Shown in pieces: positions 1 through 7,456 of a DNA stretch of 30,881 bases. This DNA comes from Pseudomonadota bacterium. Lineage in GTDB: Bacteria > Myxococcota_A > Polyangia > Haliangiales > Haliangiaceae. The DNA lies in contig JAEYYV010000352.1 of the NCBI GenBank assembly GCA_023428295.1, positions 1 to 30,881 of the forward strand. The letters are read 5' to 3'. The position numbers and the translations under genes are program-made. Within the stretch, counting starts at the first letter, position 1; each line of letters opens with the position of its first letter. The notes beneath the pieces were generated by a model. That model saw only the letters and a list, made by a program, of their open reading frames with translations, was not told the DNA's origin and did not search any database.

Positions 1-135
1 CCGGCCGCCATCCCTTTGGGCGTCGGCTGCAACGCCGGCCGCGGCGCCAGCACCACGACGAGCCTCCTCGGCGTCGCGCTGCTCGCGCTCGTACGCCGGC
101 GGCGTCGCAACGCCAGCGACGTCGCGAGCGCCTAG
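1..135 (+). CDS. C-terminal end of a MYXO-CTERM-anchored surface protein (partial)
   Basis: The reading frame is open from the first base of the window to a TAG at 133-135, giving the last 44 residues of a protein that starts outside the window. The tail has a Gly-Cys pair (residues 9-10 of the fragment), a short Gly/Ala/Ser/Thr linker, a hydrophobic stretch (LLGVALLALV) and then an Arg cluster (RRRRR). This is the layout of the MYXO-CTERM sorting signal, in which the Cys is thought to be processed and lipid-modified so that the protein is placed on the cell surface of Myxococcota. The last eight residues after the Arg cluster are a little longer than usual. The function of the main body cannot be told from this fragment. 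Confidence 0.75.
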   Translation, partial: PAAIPLGVGCNAGRGASTTTSLLGVALLALVRRRRRNASDVASA

Positions 136-191
136 CGTCCCAACGCTCACCCCGCGGGCCACGCGCCGCCCCATTGCGTCCCCAACGCAAT
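134..191 (+). terminator. Two similar small hairpins after the MYXO-CTERM gene
   Basis: Two inverted repeats follow the stop codon. The first, at 134-147, has arms AGCG/CGCT around TCCCAA. The second, at 173-191, has arms ATTGCG/CGCAAT around TCCCCAA. The loops are almost identical. Neither has a T-run, so this is at best a weak or Rho-assisted terminator. The rest of 136-388 (no gene, about 250 bases) shows nothing else I can name. Confidence 0.3.
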
Positions 192-388
192 CGCGCTTCA
201 CCCGCATCAGAGGCCGCTGGCGAGTAGCGAGTTTCGGGACCACCACTCCGCGACTCGCCGCTCGCCGGCGGACGAGCTCTGAACGCGCGCGCCACGCACC
301 CAGAAGACGCTGACGAGATCGGCTGCCAGCAGAACGTTTGCTAGACCCTCACGATGTCGTCATCAGCCGTGCACTACTCGGAGCCTCG

Positions 389-1657
389 ATGAAGCGCGTC
401 GCTCCACTTCTCCCGTTGACCTGCCTGGTTAGCTCGGTCGCGCTCGCGCAGCCCCCGCCCCACGAGGCGTCCGAGCCTATCGAGAATCCGCCGCCGACCG
501 ACCAGCCGCTCATTCCAGAGGAGTCGACGTTGCCCGCGCCGGTGGTGAAGGAGGAGGAGAAGCAGGACGCGAAGAAGTTCGACGTCGGGTACGACGGCGG
601 TTTCTTCCTGCGAAGCGACGACGGGACCTACGCGCTCACGATCATGGGTCGCTTCATGCCGTACATGAACTACTCGTACGTCAGAGCGACGAAGGACTCG
701 CAACCGCAGTTCGAGGTTCGGCGCGCGCGCCTCATCCTGCAAGGCAACCTGCACGGCAAGGATCTCACGTTCAAGCTCCAGCCCGACTTCGGCCGCGGCA
801 ACGTCAACCTTCGCGACGCCCACTTCGACGTCCGTATCGCCGGCACTACCTGGCTGCGCTTCGGTCAATGGAAGCGACCGTTCTCGCGCCAGCAGATCAA
901 CTCGTCGGGCCGCCAGCAAATGACCAATCGCGCGATCACGAACGTCGCGTTCGGCCCGGGCCGCGATATCGGTGTCGCGTTGCACAACAACTACGAACGG
1001 TCGCCCGAGATCGAGTGGACGCTCGGCGTGTTCAATGGTCGCGGTGATGTTCCCGCGATCAGCGGTAGCGTGATGGTCGACCCGATGTCGGGCATGGGCA
1101 CGATCGGCCCGACCACGGTCACCAACGTGCCTCTCGAGTTTCGCCCCGCGGTCATCGCCCGCGTCGGGTACAACACGAAGGACCTCAAGGGCTACAGCGA
1201 AGCGGACCTCGAGGGCGGCCCGCTCCGCTTCGGAGCCGCCGCGAGCGTGTGGCTCGAAGGCGACTTCGACGACGACGCGGTCTCCAACCAGAAGGTGCAG
1301 GCCGACTACACCCTGAAGGCGCACGGCTTCTCCACGACGGGCGGCGTCTACTTCCTGACGGCGCAGGACGGCGACACGATCACGAAGCAAGAGGCCTCGC
1401 TGTTCGGCTTCCACACACAGGCGGGTTACCTGTTCACGCCGCGGTGGGAAGCGGTCGCACGCTACGCGTACATCAACGACGTCACGCTGAAGAGCAAGAC
1501 GCCGCGCGACCAGCAAGAGATCAGCGTGACCGCCAACTTCTACGCCTACGGCCACGCCGGAAAGTTCCAAGGCGGCGTGCGGCTCATCAAGACCGGCGCC
1601 GGCGCGTTCACCGACGTGCTGCTGTTCGAGCTCGGCACGCACGTCGCCTTCTGGTGA
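389..1657 (+). CDS. OprO/OprP-like outer-membrane porin
   Basis: This 422-residue protein probably forms a beta-barrel channel in the outer membrane, of the family described as phosphate-selective porin O and P. The ATG at 389 is chosen over an upstream in-frame TTG (338) because GGAG lies five bases before it and because it yields a clean signal peptide (MKRVAPLLPLTCLVSSVALAQ). A Pro/Glu-rich linker follows, then the barrel begins at GFFLRSDDGTYALTIMGRF. The family-typical stretch EVRRARLILQGNLHGKDLTF and a later LRFGQWKRPFSRQQ resemble the OprP core. The last residue is Trp, after alternating hydrophobic residues, which fits a BAM recognition strand. Substrate specificity cannot be read from sequence; pyrophosphate, phosphate or general anion uptake are all possible. 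No phosphate-regulon genes lie next to it. Confidence 0.75.
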   Translation: MKRVAPLLPLTCLVSSVALAQPPPHEASEPIENPPPTDQPLIPEESTLPAPVVKEEEKQDAKKFDVGYDGGFFLRSDDGTYALTIMGRFMPYMNYSYVRATKDSQPQFEVRRARLILQGNLHGKDLTFKLQPDFGRGNVNLRDAHFDVRIAGTTWLRFGQWKRPFSRQQINSSGRQQMTNRAITNVAFGPGRDIGVALHNNYERSPEIEWTLGVFNGRGDVPAISGSVMVDPMSGMGTIGPTTVTNVPLEFRPAVIARVGYNTKDLKGYSEADLEGGPLRFGAAASVWLEGDFDDDAVSNQKVQADYTLKAHGFSTTGGVYFLTAQDGDTITKQEASLFGFHTQAGYLFTPRWEAVARYAYINDVTLKSKTPRDQQEISVTANFYAYGHAGKFQGGVRLIKTGAGAFTDVLLFELGTHVAFW

Positions 1658-1678
1658 TTCTTCGGCCTCCCTTAATTG

Positions 1679-1735
1679 GCAACCCGCGGGTTGCACATCC
1701 AGCGACACTCCGCTAATGTGCAACCCGGAGGTTGC
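1679..1735 (+). promoter_or_regulatory. Double palindromic operator and promoter of the SRPBCC-ArsR operon
   Basis: A perfect 16-bp palindrome, GCAACCCGCGGGTTGC, lies at 1679-1694. A second copy with the same outer arms, GCAACC-CGGA-GGTTGC, lies at 1720-1735, so start-to-start spacing is 41 bp, about four helical turns. A possible -35 (TTGCAC, 1691-1696) overlaps the first palindrome. A possible -10 (TAATGT, 1714-1719) follows after 17 bp and abuts the second palindrome. The second palindrome also contains the Shine-Dalgarno GGAGG (1727-1731). Repression by the ArsR protein encoded in the operon would block both RNA polymerase and the ribosome site. The palindromes are seen; the binding protein is inferred. 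Confidence 0.7.
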
Positions 1736-1737
1736 TC

Positions 1738-2184
1738 ATGGATCGCATCGAACGACACATCACGTTGAAGGCGCCGCGCTCCCGCGTGTGGCGCGCGATC
1801 ACGGACGCGAGCGAGTTCGGGACCTGGTTCCGCGCGAAGCTCGAGACGCCGTTCGTGGTCGGACAGATCGCACACGGACAGATCACGTATCCCGGCTACG
1901 AGCACCTGAAGCTCGTCCTCCTCGTCGAGAAGATGGAGCCCGAGCAGCTGTTCCAGCTCCGCTGGCATCCGGGCGCCGACACGCCGGACAACCCGTCGTT
2001 CGAGACCGATCCCACGACGACCGTCACGTTCACGCTCGAGGACGCGCCTGGCGGGGGCACCAAGCTAACGCTCGTCGAGTCTGGCTTCGACAGACTCCCG
2101 CCCGCACTGCGCGAGAAGGCGTTCCGCGACAACGAAGGCGGCTGGACCGAACAGATGAAGAACATCGAGGCACATGTCGCGTAG
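1738..2184 (+). CDS. SRPBCC/AHSA1-family protein
   Basis: This 148-residue protein belongs to the SRPBCC (START/Bet v1-like, AHSA1-type) fold, small proteins with a hydrophobic cavity that bind lipophilic ligands. The start, IERHITLKAPRSRVWRAITDASEFGTWF, is the characteristic first strand and helix of the family. The middle GGGTKLTLVESGF and the C-terminal helix EGGWTEQMKNIEAHV are also typical. The ATG at 1738 is preferred over the TTG at 1732 because GGAGG sits six bases upstream. It overlaps the following ArsR gene by 11 bases, so the two are translationally coupled. SRPBCC-ArsR pairs are widespread, and the SRPBCC partner may bind the ligand linked to derepression, but no ligand is known here. 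It has no signal peptide and is cytoplasmic. Confidence 0.85.
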   Translation: MDRIERHITLKAPRSRVWRAITDASEFGTWFRAKLETPFVVGQIAHGQITYPGYEHLKLVLLVEKMEPEQLFQLRWHPGADTPDNPSFETDPTTTVTFTLEDAPGGGTKLTLVESGFDRLPPALREKAFRDNEGGWTEQMKNIEAHVA

Positions 2185-2518
2185 CGCGCTGGCCACGTCG
2201 TCGATTCGCGATGCCGCGCCGCTGTTCGCCGCGCTCGGTGATGCAACGCGATTGCAGGTGCTCGTGCGCTTGTGCGCAGACGGGCCGGACTCCATCGCAG
2301 GCTTGTCAGCGCACGCGCACGTCACGCGCCAGGCGATCACCAAGCACCTCGAAGTGCTCGCGGAGGCCGGGCTCGTGACGGGCGCGCGCAGAGGCCGCGA
2401 GCACATCTGGAGCTTCGTGCCCGAGCGCTTCGACGACGCGAAGTCGTACCTCGATCGCATCGCCGCGCAGTGGGACAACGCGCTCGCGCGTCTCGCCAAG
2501 CTCGTCGAAGAAAACTGA
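2174..2518 (+). CDS. ArsR-family transcriptional regulator (SRPBCC partner)
   Basis: A 114-residue winged-helix DNA-binding protein. LFAALGDATRLQVLVRLCADGPDSI is the standard ArsR helix 1-2 region. ITKHLEVLAEAGLV (about residues 55-68) is the recognition helix, followed by the wing (RRGREHIWSF). No Cys cluster of the metal-sensing ArsR type is present, so this belongs to the non-metal branch that travels with SRPBCC proteins. It starts inside the SRPBCC gene (11-base overlap), with no separate ribosome site. The double palindrome at 1679-1735 is its likely operator. The C-terminal part, DAKSYLDRIAAQWDNALARL, is the dimerisation and SRPBCC-associated helix usual in this subgroup. Confidence 0.88.
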   Translation: MSRSALATSSIRDAAPLFAALGDATRLQVLVRLCADGPDSIAGLSAHAHVTRQAITKHLEVLAEAGLVTGARRGREHIWSFVPERFDDAKSYLDRIAAQWDNALARLAKLVEEN

Positions 2519-2534
2519 CAGCGTCCTACGGCGA

Positions 2535-4949
2535 TCAGCAGTCGCCGGGGCACGTCTCGCCCGCACTGCACACGAAGTCGCCACAGATCGGCGCACACGC
2601 TCCGCAGTCGCTCGGACACAAGCGACAGCTCTCGACTGCGCTGCATGTTCCGTCACCGCACGTGGGCGATCCGGCAGGACACGAGACATCGGGAGGACAC
2701 TCCGGCGAGCAGCGCCACCAGCAATCCTCGTCGGCGCAACCGGCGAGTCCATCGCCGTCCGCATCGATCGTCGCGTCGGTGCACACCTCGTACGTCGTCG
2801 TCGTGTTCAGCCACGCGACGCGAACGAACGGCGACGCAGCTGCTCGGCCGTCGGCGGCTCGGCCCGCGAAGATGAGCACTCCTGACCCATCCGTCGCGGG
2901 CGCCATGCTGTGATCGAAGCGGCCGGTGGGATCGGACATCAGGAAGCGTTGCTCCCAGCGATCGTCGAGCTCCCACAGATCGCCGAGGTCGGGTGCGCCT
3001 CCGTACAACGCGAGCCGAGCGCGCGCGGGGTTCCACACCAATGCGGATCGAGCGCGCGCCGTCGGAAACGCAGCGATCGTACGGCGCGTCCACGCAGCCC
3101 CATCCCACTCCCACTGATCCTGGAACGGCGTGTCGGTCGATCCTCCAAAGGCGACCACCACGCGTTCACGCTGCGGGTCCCACGCCATCGTGTGATCGAT
3201 TCGCGCCGCGGGACGCAGGCTGGGACTGACATCCGTCCAGTCCTGACCGTCCCATTCCCACGTGTCGTTCTTCCAGCCGTCGTGCTCCGCACCTCCGAAC
3301 AGGACCGCGACGCCGCGCTTCGCGTCATACGCCATGGCCGTCCGCGTGCGCACGGATGGCGATCGCGAAGACATGCGCTGCGTCCACGTCGAGCCGTTCC
3401 AAATCCAGGTCTTCCCGTCCGTGAACAACACGCTCTCCTTTCGGCGCAGGTCGTAGACCATCGGGCTACGGTCTTCGATCGACGGTCCCGACGATGCGCG
3501 AAACACCCAGCGAAGCCCGACTAGCTCCCATGTCCGGTTGTCCGCGCCGGGCATCCCGACCTCTCCCCCGTGGATCACCCAGCGGTTGCGGTTCGCGTCG
3601 AACGCGGTCGCGAAGGTCGTGCGCGCGGTGACGCTCAGCGTGCTCGAGCTGAGCTCTGACCAACTCGTGCGATTCCACGCGTACGTCATGCCGCTGTTGG
3701 CTACCGCGATCACGCGATCGCGCGCAGCCTCGTACACGATCGCCTGATTGTCGAGGCCAACGTTCGGCGCTCCTCCGACGGCGCTCCACGATGTGCCATT
3801 CCATCGCCACGTCGTGTCACCACCCACGCCGATCACGCCGATACCATCGAAGGCGAGTCCGGCGCCGAGCAGACCGTCGGGCGCAGGAGCTGCGGACGTC
3901 CATGCTTGTCCGTTCCAGATCCACGTCTGCTGCTTGTCCGAGAGACCGTACGTTCCTGCGACGAGCACGACCTGTCCGCGCGCGGGATCGAGCGCCATCC
4001 CCGCGAGCGTGCGCGGTCCAGGAGATGCCCCGCTCGAGATCACCGGAAGCCACTGCTCGCCGGTCCACGTCCACATCTCGTCGAGCTCGACGTTTCCAGG
4101 TCCGACACCACCGTAGAGAAGGAGCTGCTTGGAGACCGGATCGAACACCGCGCTCGTCGAAGACCTCGGCCTCGCTGTCGTCGACGGGGTGAGAATCTTC
4201 CACGACGAGCCATCCCACGCCCACGTATCACCGAAGAGAGACGTCGTCGCGCCGCCAAACAGGATCGTCTGACGGTGCACGGGATCGTAGACGAGCACGT
4301 GTCGCGCGCGGTTCGGCGGGTCGAGCGTCGTCGGCATGATCTCCCAACCGCCCGGCCCGAGCTCGAGCGTCTTGTTGCTCCCACCTCCGAACATCACGAC
4401 GCGCTCGCGCACGCTGTCGTACGCGAGTCGATGACCGCTCCGCAGACTGTTCGCCACGGGCGACTCGATGGCTTGCACGAGCGGCTGCTCTGCCGTGCAA
4501 TCACTCGCGCACCCGTCGTGCCCGCGGAGGTTACCGTCGTCGCACTCCTCGCCGCGTCGGCCCTCTCCGAGGAAGCCGTCGATCACACCGTTGCCGCACG
4601 TCTCGTCGGAGCGGCAACCGGCGGAGCAGCCGTCACCGACGAGCGCGTTGCCGTCGTCACATACCTCATCGGGATCGATGAGCTGGTTGCCGCAACTCGA
4701 CGGCAAGCACGCGAGCCCGACGTCCGTGGCGTAGCACCGCGCGAGCGCCACGCCGTCGAGCGTGCATTCATCGAGCGCCATCGCGCCGGTGCACGCAGCG
4801 AACGCCGCATCGGGAATGCACGCGAGTCTCTGCTCGACGACGAACGTCGCGCACGCCGAGTGCGCCGCACAGGCGATGCCCGCGCCGCACTCCACGAGAT
4901 CCGCACGAAGGCAGCCACACAACAACGCCGCGAAAGCCACAACCCGCAT
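2535..4949 (-). CDS. Kelch-repeat, Cys-rich (DUF4215-type) surface lipoprotein
   Basis: An 804-residue secreted lipoprotein. The ATG at 4949 is chosen over a longer open frame because AAGGA precedes it by four bases and because it gives a lipoprotein signal (MRVVAFAALLCGC, lipidated Cys 13). Next comes a Cys-rich collar with two units of the Myxococcota Cys-rich repeat (CGNQLIDPDEVCDDGN and CGNGVIDGF...GEECDDGN). About ten Kelch-like blades follow, each of the form R..h..a.yD..R...vlFGG......TW.WdG..W, probably forming one or two beta-propellers. The protein closes with a second Cys cluster (CGDGTC...C..C..DC, CGDFVC...CPGDC) and ends on Cys. Such proteins are thought to act on the cell surface in adhesion or as binding scaffolds; the ligand is unknown. 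It ends 16 bases from the convergent ArsR gene. Confidence 0.82.
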   Translation of the reverse strand: MRVVAFAALLCGCLRADLVECGAGIACAAHSACATFVVEQRLACIPDAAFAACTGAMALDECTLDGVALARCYATDVGLACLPSSCGNQLIDPDEVCDDGNALVGDGCSAGCRSDETCGNGVIDGFLGEGRRGEECDDGNLRGHDGCASDCTAEQPLVQAIESPVANSLRSGHRLAYDSVRERVVMFGGGSNKTLELGPGGWEIMPTTLDPPNRARHVLVYDPVHRQTILFGGATTSLFGDTWAWDGSSWKILTPSTTARPRSSTSAVFDPVSKQLLLYGGVGPGNVELDEMWTWTGEQWLPVISSGASPGPRTLAGMALDPARGQVVLVAGTYGLSDKQQTWIWNGQAWTSAAPAPDGLLGAGLAFDGIGVIGVGGDTTWRWNGTSWSAVGGAPNVGLDNQAIVYEAARDRVIAVANSGMTYAWNRTSWSELSSSTLSVTARTTFATAFDANRNRWVIHGGEVGMPGADNRTWELVGLRWVFRASSGPSIEDRSPMVYDLRRKESVLFTDGKTWIWNGSTWTQRMSSRSPSVRTRTAMAYDAKRGVAVLFGGAEHDGWKNDTWEWDGQDWTDVSPSLRPAARIDHTMAWDPQRERVVVAFGGSTDTPFQDQWEWDGAAWTRRTIAAFPTARARSALVWNPARARLALYGGAPDLGDLWELDDRWEQRFLMSDPTGRFDHSMAPATDGSGVLIFAGRAADGRAAASPFVRVAWLNTTTTYEVCTDATIDADGDGLAGCADEDCWWRCSPECPPDVSCPAGSPTCGDGTCSAVESCRLCPSDCGACAPICGDFVCSAGETCPGDC

Positions 4950-5003
4950 CCGGTCCTTCGACGTCCGCGCGTGCCCCACCGTTACGGAACGTGGGTGCAA
5001 CGC

Positions 5004-5020
5004 AGCTCGTGCTCCGAGCT
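5004..5020. promoter_or_regulatory. Inverted repeat in the divergent Kelch/VWA intergenic region
   Basis: AGCTCG (5004-5009) and CGAGCT (5015-5020) form a perfect 6-bp inverted repeat with five bases between them. It lies in the 121-bp gap (4950-5070) from which the Kelch lipoprotein and the first VWA gene are transcribed in opposite directions. A second short repeat, CGCGA-TAGC-TCGCG (5048-5061), sits just before the VWA start. Either could be an operator or chance in GC-rich DNA. Confidence 0.25.
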
Positions 5021-5070
5021 TACAGGCGAACAGTCGTGTAAGGCCGCGCGATAGCTCGCGATGTAGTGGC

Positions 5071-6573
5071 ATGCGCCAACTTCGAGCCGTCGCTCTCGTC
5101 CTCCTCGCCGCGTGTGGTGGTCACAGGTACAAGTCCGCGGGCCCAAGCATGTACGTCGCGTCGCCGTCGACCTACGCGCTCGCGTCCGATCTACAGAGCG
5201 GCGAGAGCTACACGGACTGGGGCAAGAACCCGTGGGTCGAGACGTCGAAGGATCATCTCTCGACGTTCGCGGCGGATGTCGACACCGCGTCGTACACGCT
5301 CGCGCGGCGCAAGCTGAACGAAGGCTCTCTCCCTCCAAAGGAGAGCATCCGCGTCGAGGAGTTCGTGAACTACTTCTCGTACGCCTTCGCTCCGCCACCG
5401 GCAGGCTCGCCGTTCAGCGTGATCATGGATGCAGCGCCGTCGCCGCTGTCCGCCGGGACTCACATCCTGCGCGTCGGTGTCGCCACGAAGGTGAAGACGC
5501 AAGCGGAGCGCAAGCCGGCGCATCTCGTATTTCTCGTCGATGTCTCGGGCTCGATGGGCACGCACGACAAGATCGGGCTGGCGCAACAAGCGCTGCGCAT
5601 CCTGACGGAGAACCTCGGGCCACGTGACACGGTGTCGCTCGTGACGTACGCGGGCTCGACGCGTGTGGTGCTCGAGCCGACGGGCATGGAGGATCGCGAC
5701 AAGATCTTCGGCGCGATCGACGAGCTCATGGCGGGCGGCTCGACGGCGATGGCGTCGGGCCTCGATCTGGCCTACGAGCAAGCGATGAAGGGCCTCATGC
5801 CCGGCGCGAATGCGCGCGTCATCGTGCTGTCCGACGGTGACGCGAACGTCGGGCCGCAGGGCCACGAAGCGCTGCTCCGCATCATCGCCGAGCGCGCGAA
5901 GAAGGGCGTGACGCTCTCGACGATCGGCTTTGGCACCGGCAACTACAAAGACAGCGAGATGGAGCAGCTCGCCAACAAGGGCAACGGCAACAACTACTAC
6001 ATCGACTCGCTCGCCGCGGCGCGAAAGGTGTTCGAGACGCAGCTCGGTGGCACGCTCGAGGTCGTCGCGAAGGACGTGAAGCTGCAGGTCGACTTCGATC
6101 CCGCGATCGTCGCGAAGTACCGCTTGATCGGGTACGAGAACCGCAACATCGCCGATAGCGACTTCCGCAAGGACTCCGTCGACGCCGGCGAGATCGGCGC
6201 AGGCCATCAGGTGACCGCGATGTACGAGGTGGAGCTCACGCCAACGGGCCTCGCGCAGAACACCGGGTTCGGCGTGGTTCGCATCCGGCACAAGGCGCCC
6301 GACGGTGACGTTGCCACGGAGAACGTGTTCGCGATGCAGGGCGCCGCGGCGCCATCGTTCGACGGCGCTCCGGTGGATCTGCGCTTCGCATTCGCGGTCG
6401 CGGCGTTCGCGGACGTGCTGCGCGGCGCCGATGAAGCGAAGGGTTGGTCGCTCGACAAGATCAGCAGCGTCGCGAGTGACGCTGCGGGTGACAGCGGCGA
6501 GCGCGCCGAGCTGATCGGCCTCGTCGAGAAGGCGCGTGCGCTGCGCGGCCCTACGAACACCGTCGCGCGCTAG
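5071..6573 (+). CDS. VWA-domain lipoprotein of the YfbK type (paralogue 1)
   Basis: A 500-residue lipoprotein (MRQLRAVALVLLAAC, lipidated Cys 15; the ATG at 5071 is the only start that exposes this signal). A short linker leads to the family N-terminal module (about 48-110: NPWVETSKDHLSTFAADVDTA, IRVEEFVNYFSY). The von Willebrand factor A domain follows with a complete MIDAS metal site: D157-x-S159-x-S161, T225 in GGSTAMASG, and D255 in VLSDGD. The C-terminal part (about 345-500) is the DUF3520-like region, including EIGAGHQVTAMYEVEL. YfbK-type proteins are presumed to bind ligands through Mg2+ at MIDAS; their roles are poorly known. It is a close paralogue of the gene at 7457-9040. Its stop codon overlaps the stop of the convergent SOUL gene (CTAG, 6570-6573). 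Confidence 0.9.
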   Translation: MRQLRAVALVLLAACGGHRYKSAGPSMYVASPSTYALASDLQSGESYTDWGKNPWVETSKDHLSTFAADVDTASYTLARRKLNEGSLPPKESIRVEEFVNYFSYAFAPPPAGSPFSVIMDAAPSPLSAGTHILRVGVATKVKTQAERKPAHLVFLVDVSGSMGTHDKIGLAQQALRILTENLGPRDTVSLVTYAGSTRVVLEPTGMEDRDKIFGAIDELMAGGSTAMASGLDLAYEQAMKGLMPGANARVIVLSDGDANVGPQGHEALLRIIAERAKKGVTLSTIGFGTGNYKDSEMEQLANKGNGNNYYIDSLAAARKVFETQLGGTLEVVAKDVKLQVDFDPAIVAKYRLIGYENRNIADSDFRKDSVDAGEIGAGHQVTAMYEVELTPTGLAQNTGFGVVRIRHKAPDGDVATENVFAMQGAAAPSFDGAPVDLRFAFAVAAFADVLRGADEAKGWSLDKISSVASDAAGDSGERAELIGLVEKARALRGPTNTVAR

Positions 6574-7313
6574 ACGATCTCCACCCAGATCTCGTTGCGG
6601 CGAACGAGCGGCAGCGTCGACGGCGGGTCGAAGCCCGCGAACATCGGACGTCCCTTCGCCGAGAGCCCCGCGCTGGCGACGAGCGCCAACAGCTCGCGCT
6701 CGCGCTCCTCGACGGCCTCGGCATCGTAGCGACCACGATACGAGAGCACCGCGATGCGGCGCGCCGGCACCTCGAGCAAGCGAACGTGATTGTCCTCGGG
6801 GCGCGGCAGCGACAACAGCGAGCGGCCGGCAGGCATCACGAACGCCATCGTGTACCCCTGCCCTTCTGCGCTCATCTCGACCGGCCCGGTCATGGGGAGC
6901 TCGTGGCTGAAGATGTAGCTGGCGAGGCGCTCGAAGAGCTGCTCCTGCGCTTGATCGCGATCGGGGACCATCGTGTGTGCGCGCGCGATGACGTGCGGCT
7001 GGTAGCGGCGGATCTCGAGATCGCCGATGCGCTTCTCCGACTCGTAGGCCGGCTCGTCATTGAAGAAGCGCTGCAGCTGCCAGCGCACCAGCGCCAAAGC
7101 GCCCGCGGCAATTCCGCCCGCGAGCGCACCCGCACGCTTCGATCGCACCAACGTGCCGATGCCGCCGCCGATCGCCGCGGGGATCACCGCGAGCGCTCCC
7201 GCGAAGAGCCCCTTGCGAAGGCGCAGGCGCGCGTGTGGCTTGGTCGCGATGTCCGGGGTGACCGGTTGGGTACGGCCGTTGGTGGTGGAAGGCGTCGTCG
7301 ATTCGGTCTGCAT
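6570..7313 (-). CDS. SOUL-family haem-binding-like protein with N-terminal membrane hairpin
   Basis: A 247-residue protein. The C-terminal two-thirds match the SOUL haem-binding family: EPAYESEKRIGDLEIRRYQPHVIARA near the start of the domain, YIFSHELPMTGPVEM in the middle, AFVMPAG, and a late RIAVLSYRGRYDAEAVEERE. The N-terminal part has two Gly/Ala-rich hydrophobic segments (KGLFAGALAVIPAAIGGGIG and AGALAGGIAAGALALV) that could form a membrane hairpin. This is unusual, since most SOUL proteins are soluble. I chose the ATG at 7313. A longer frame from a TTG at 7376 is possible but has no ribosome site and would run through an inverted repeat. The gene lies inverted between two VWA paralogues. 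Ligand binding by SOUL proteins is known for few members. Confidence 0.78.
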   Translation of the reverse strand: MQTESTTPSTTNGRTQPVTPDIATKPHARLRLRKGLFAGALAVIPAAIGGGIGTLVRSKRAGALAGGIAAGALALVRWQLQRFFNDEPAYESEKRIGDLEIRRYQPHVIARAHTMVPDRDQAQEQLFERLASYIFSHELPMTGPVEMSAEGQGYTMAFVMPAGRSLLSLPRPEDNHVRLLEVPARRIAVLSYRGRYDAEAVEERERELLALVASAGLSAKGRPMFAGFDPPSTLPLVRRNEIWVEIV

Positions 7314-7356
7314 GCGGCGACGAACAGCAAGCGATGTGCCTTCCGTGGAGGAAATG

Positions 7357-7376
7357 TTGTCGCGAGGCGACGACAA
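7357..7376. promoter_or_regulatory. TTGT...ACAA inverted repeat between the SOUL and VWA-2 genes
   Basis: TTGTCGCGAGGCGACGACAA (7357-7376) has outer arms TTGTCG/CGACAA and a nested GTCGC-GAG-GCGAC hairpin. It sits in the divergent gap between the SOUL gene (starting at 7313, leftward) and VWA paralogue 2 (7457, rightward). A second small inverted repeat, GAAC-GA-GTTC, lies about ten bases further on. A similar TTGT-N12-ACAA element occurs at 24137-24156. It could be an operator for both divergent genes; no regulator gene is adjacent. Confidence 0.3.
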
Positions 7377-7456
7377 AGAAGAACGAGTTCGTGCAGAACA
7401 AATCGCCGCCCTGTCCGTGGAATCGCATCACACGACCCCGAGGAGGTTCCTTGTCG

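Noticed and set aside
374..1723. A 449-codon frame on the - strand over the porin gene
   Set aside because: Its composition is that of an antisense shadow (Arg/Glu/Val/Leu-rich, no motif); the + strand frame has a signal peptide, ribosome site and porin core.
1738..2518. Toxin-antitoxin pair
   Set aside because: The two overlapping small genes are clearly SRPBCC and ArsR proteins, a common regulatory pair.
3906..5054. A long open frame on the + strand opposite the Kelch lipoprotein
   Set aside because: It is Arg-rich with no recognisable domain and lies wholly antisense to a gene with clear Kelch and Cys motifs; GC-rich third positions create such frames.
7314..7376. Longer SOUL protein starting at TTG 7376
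   Set aside because: There is no ribosome site, and the added 21 residues are Ser/Thr/Arg-rich with no family similarity.
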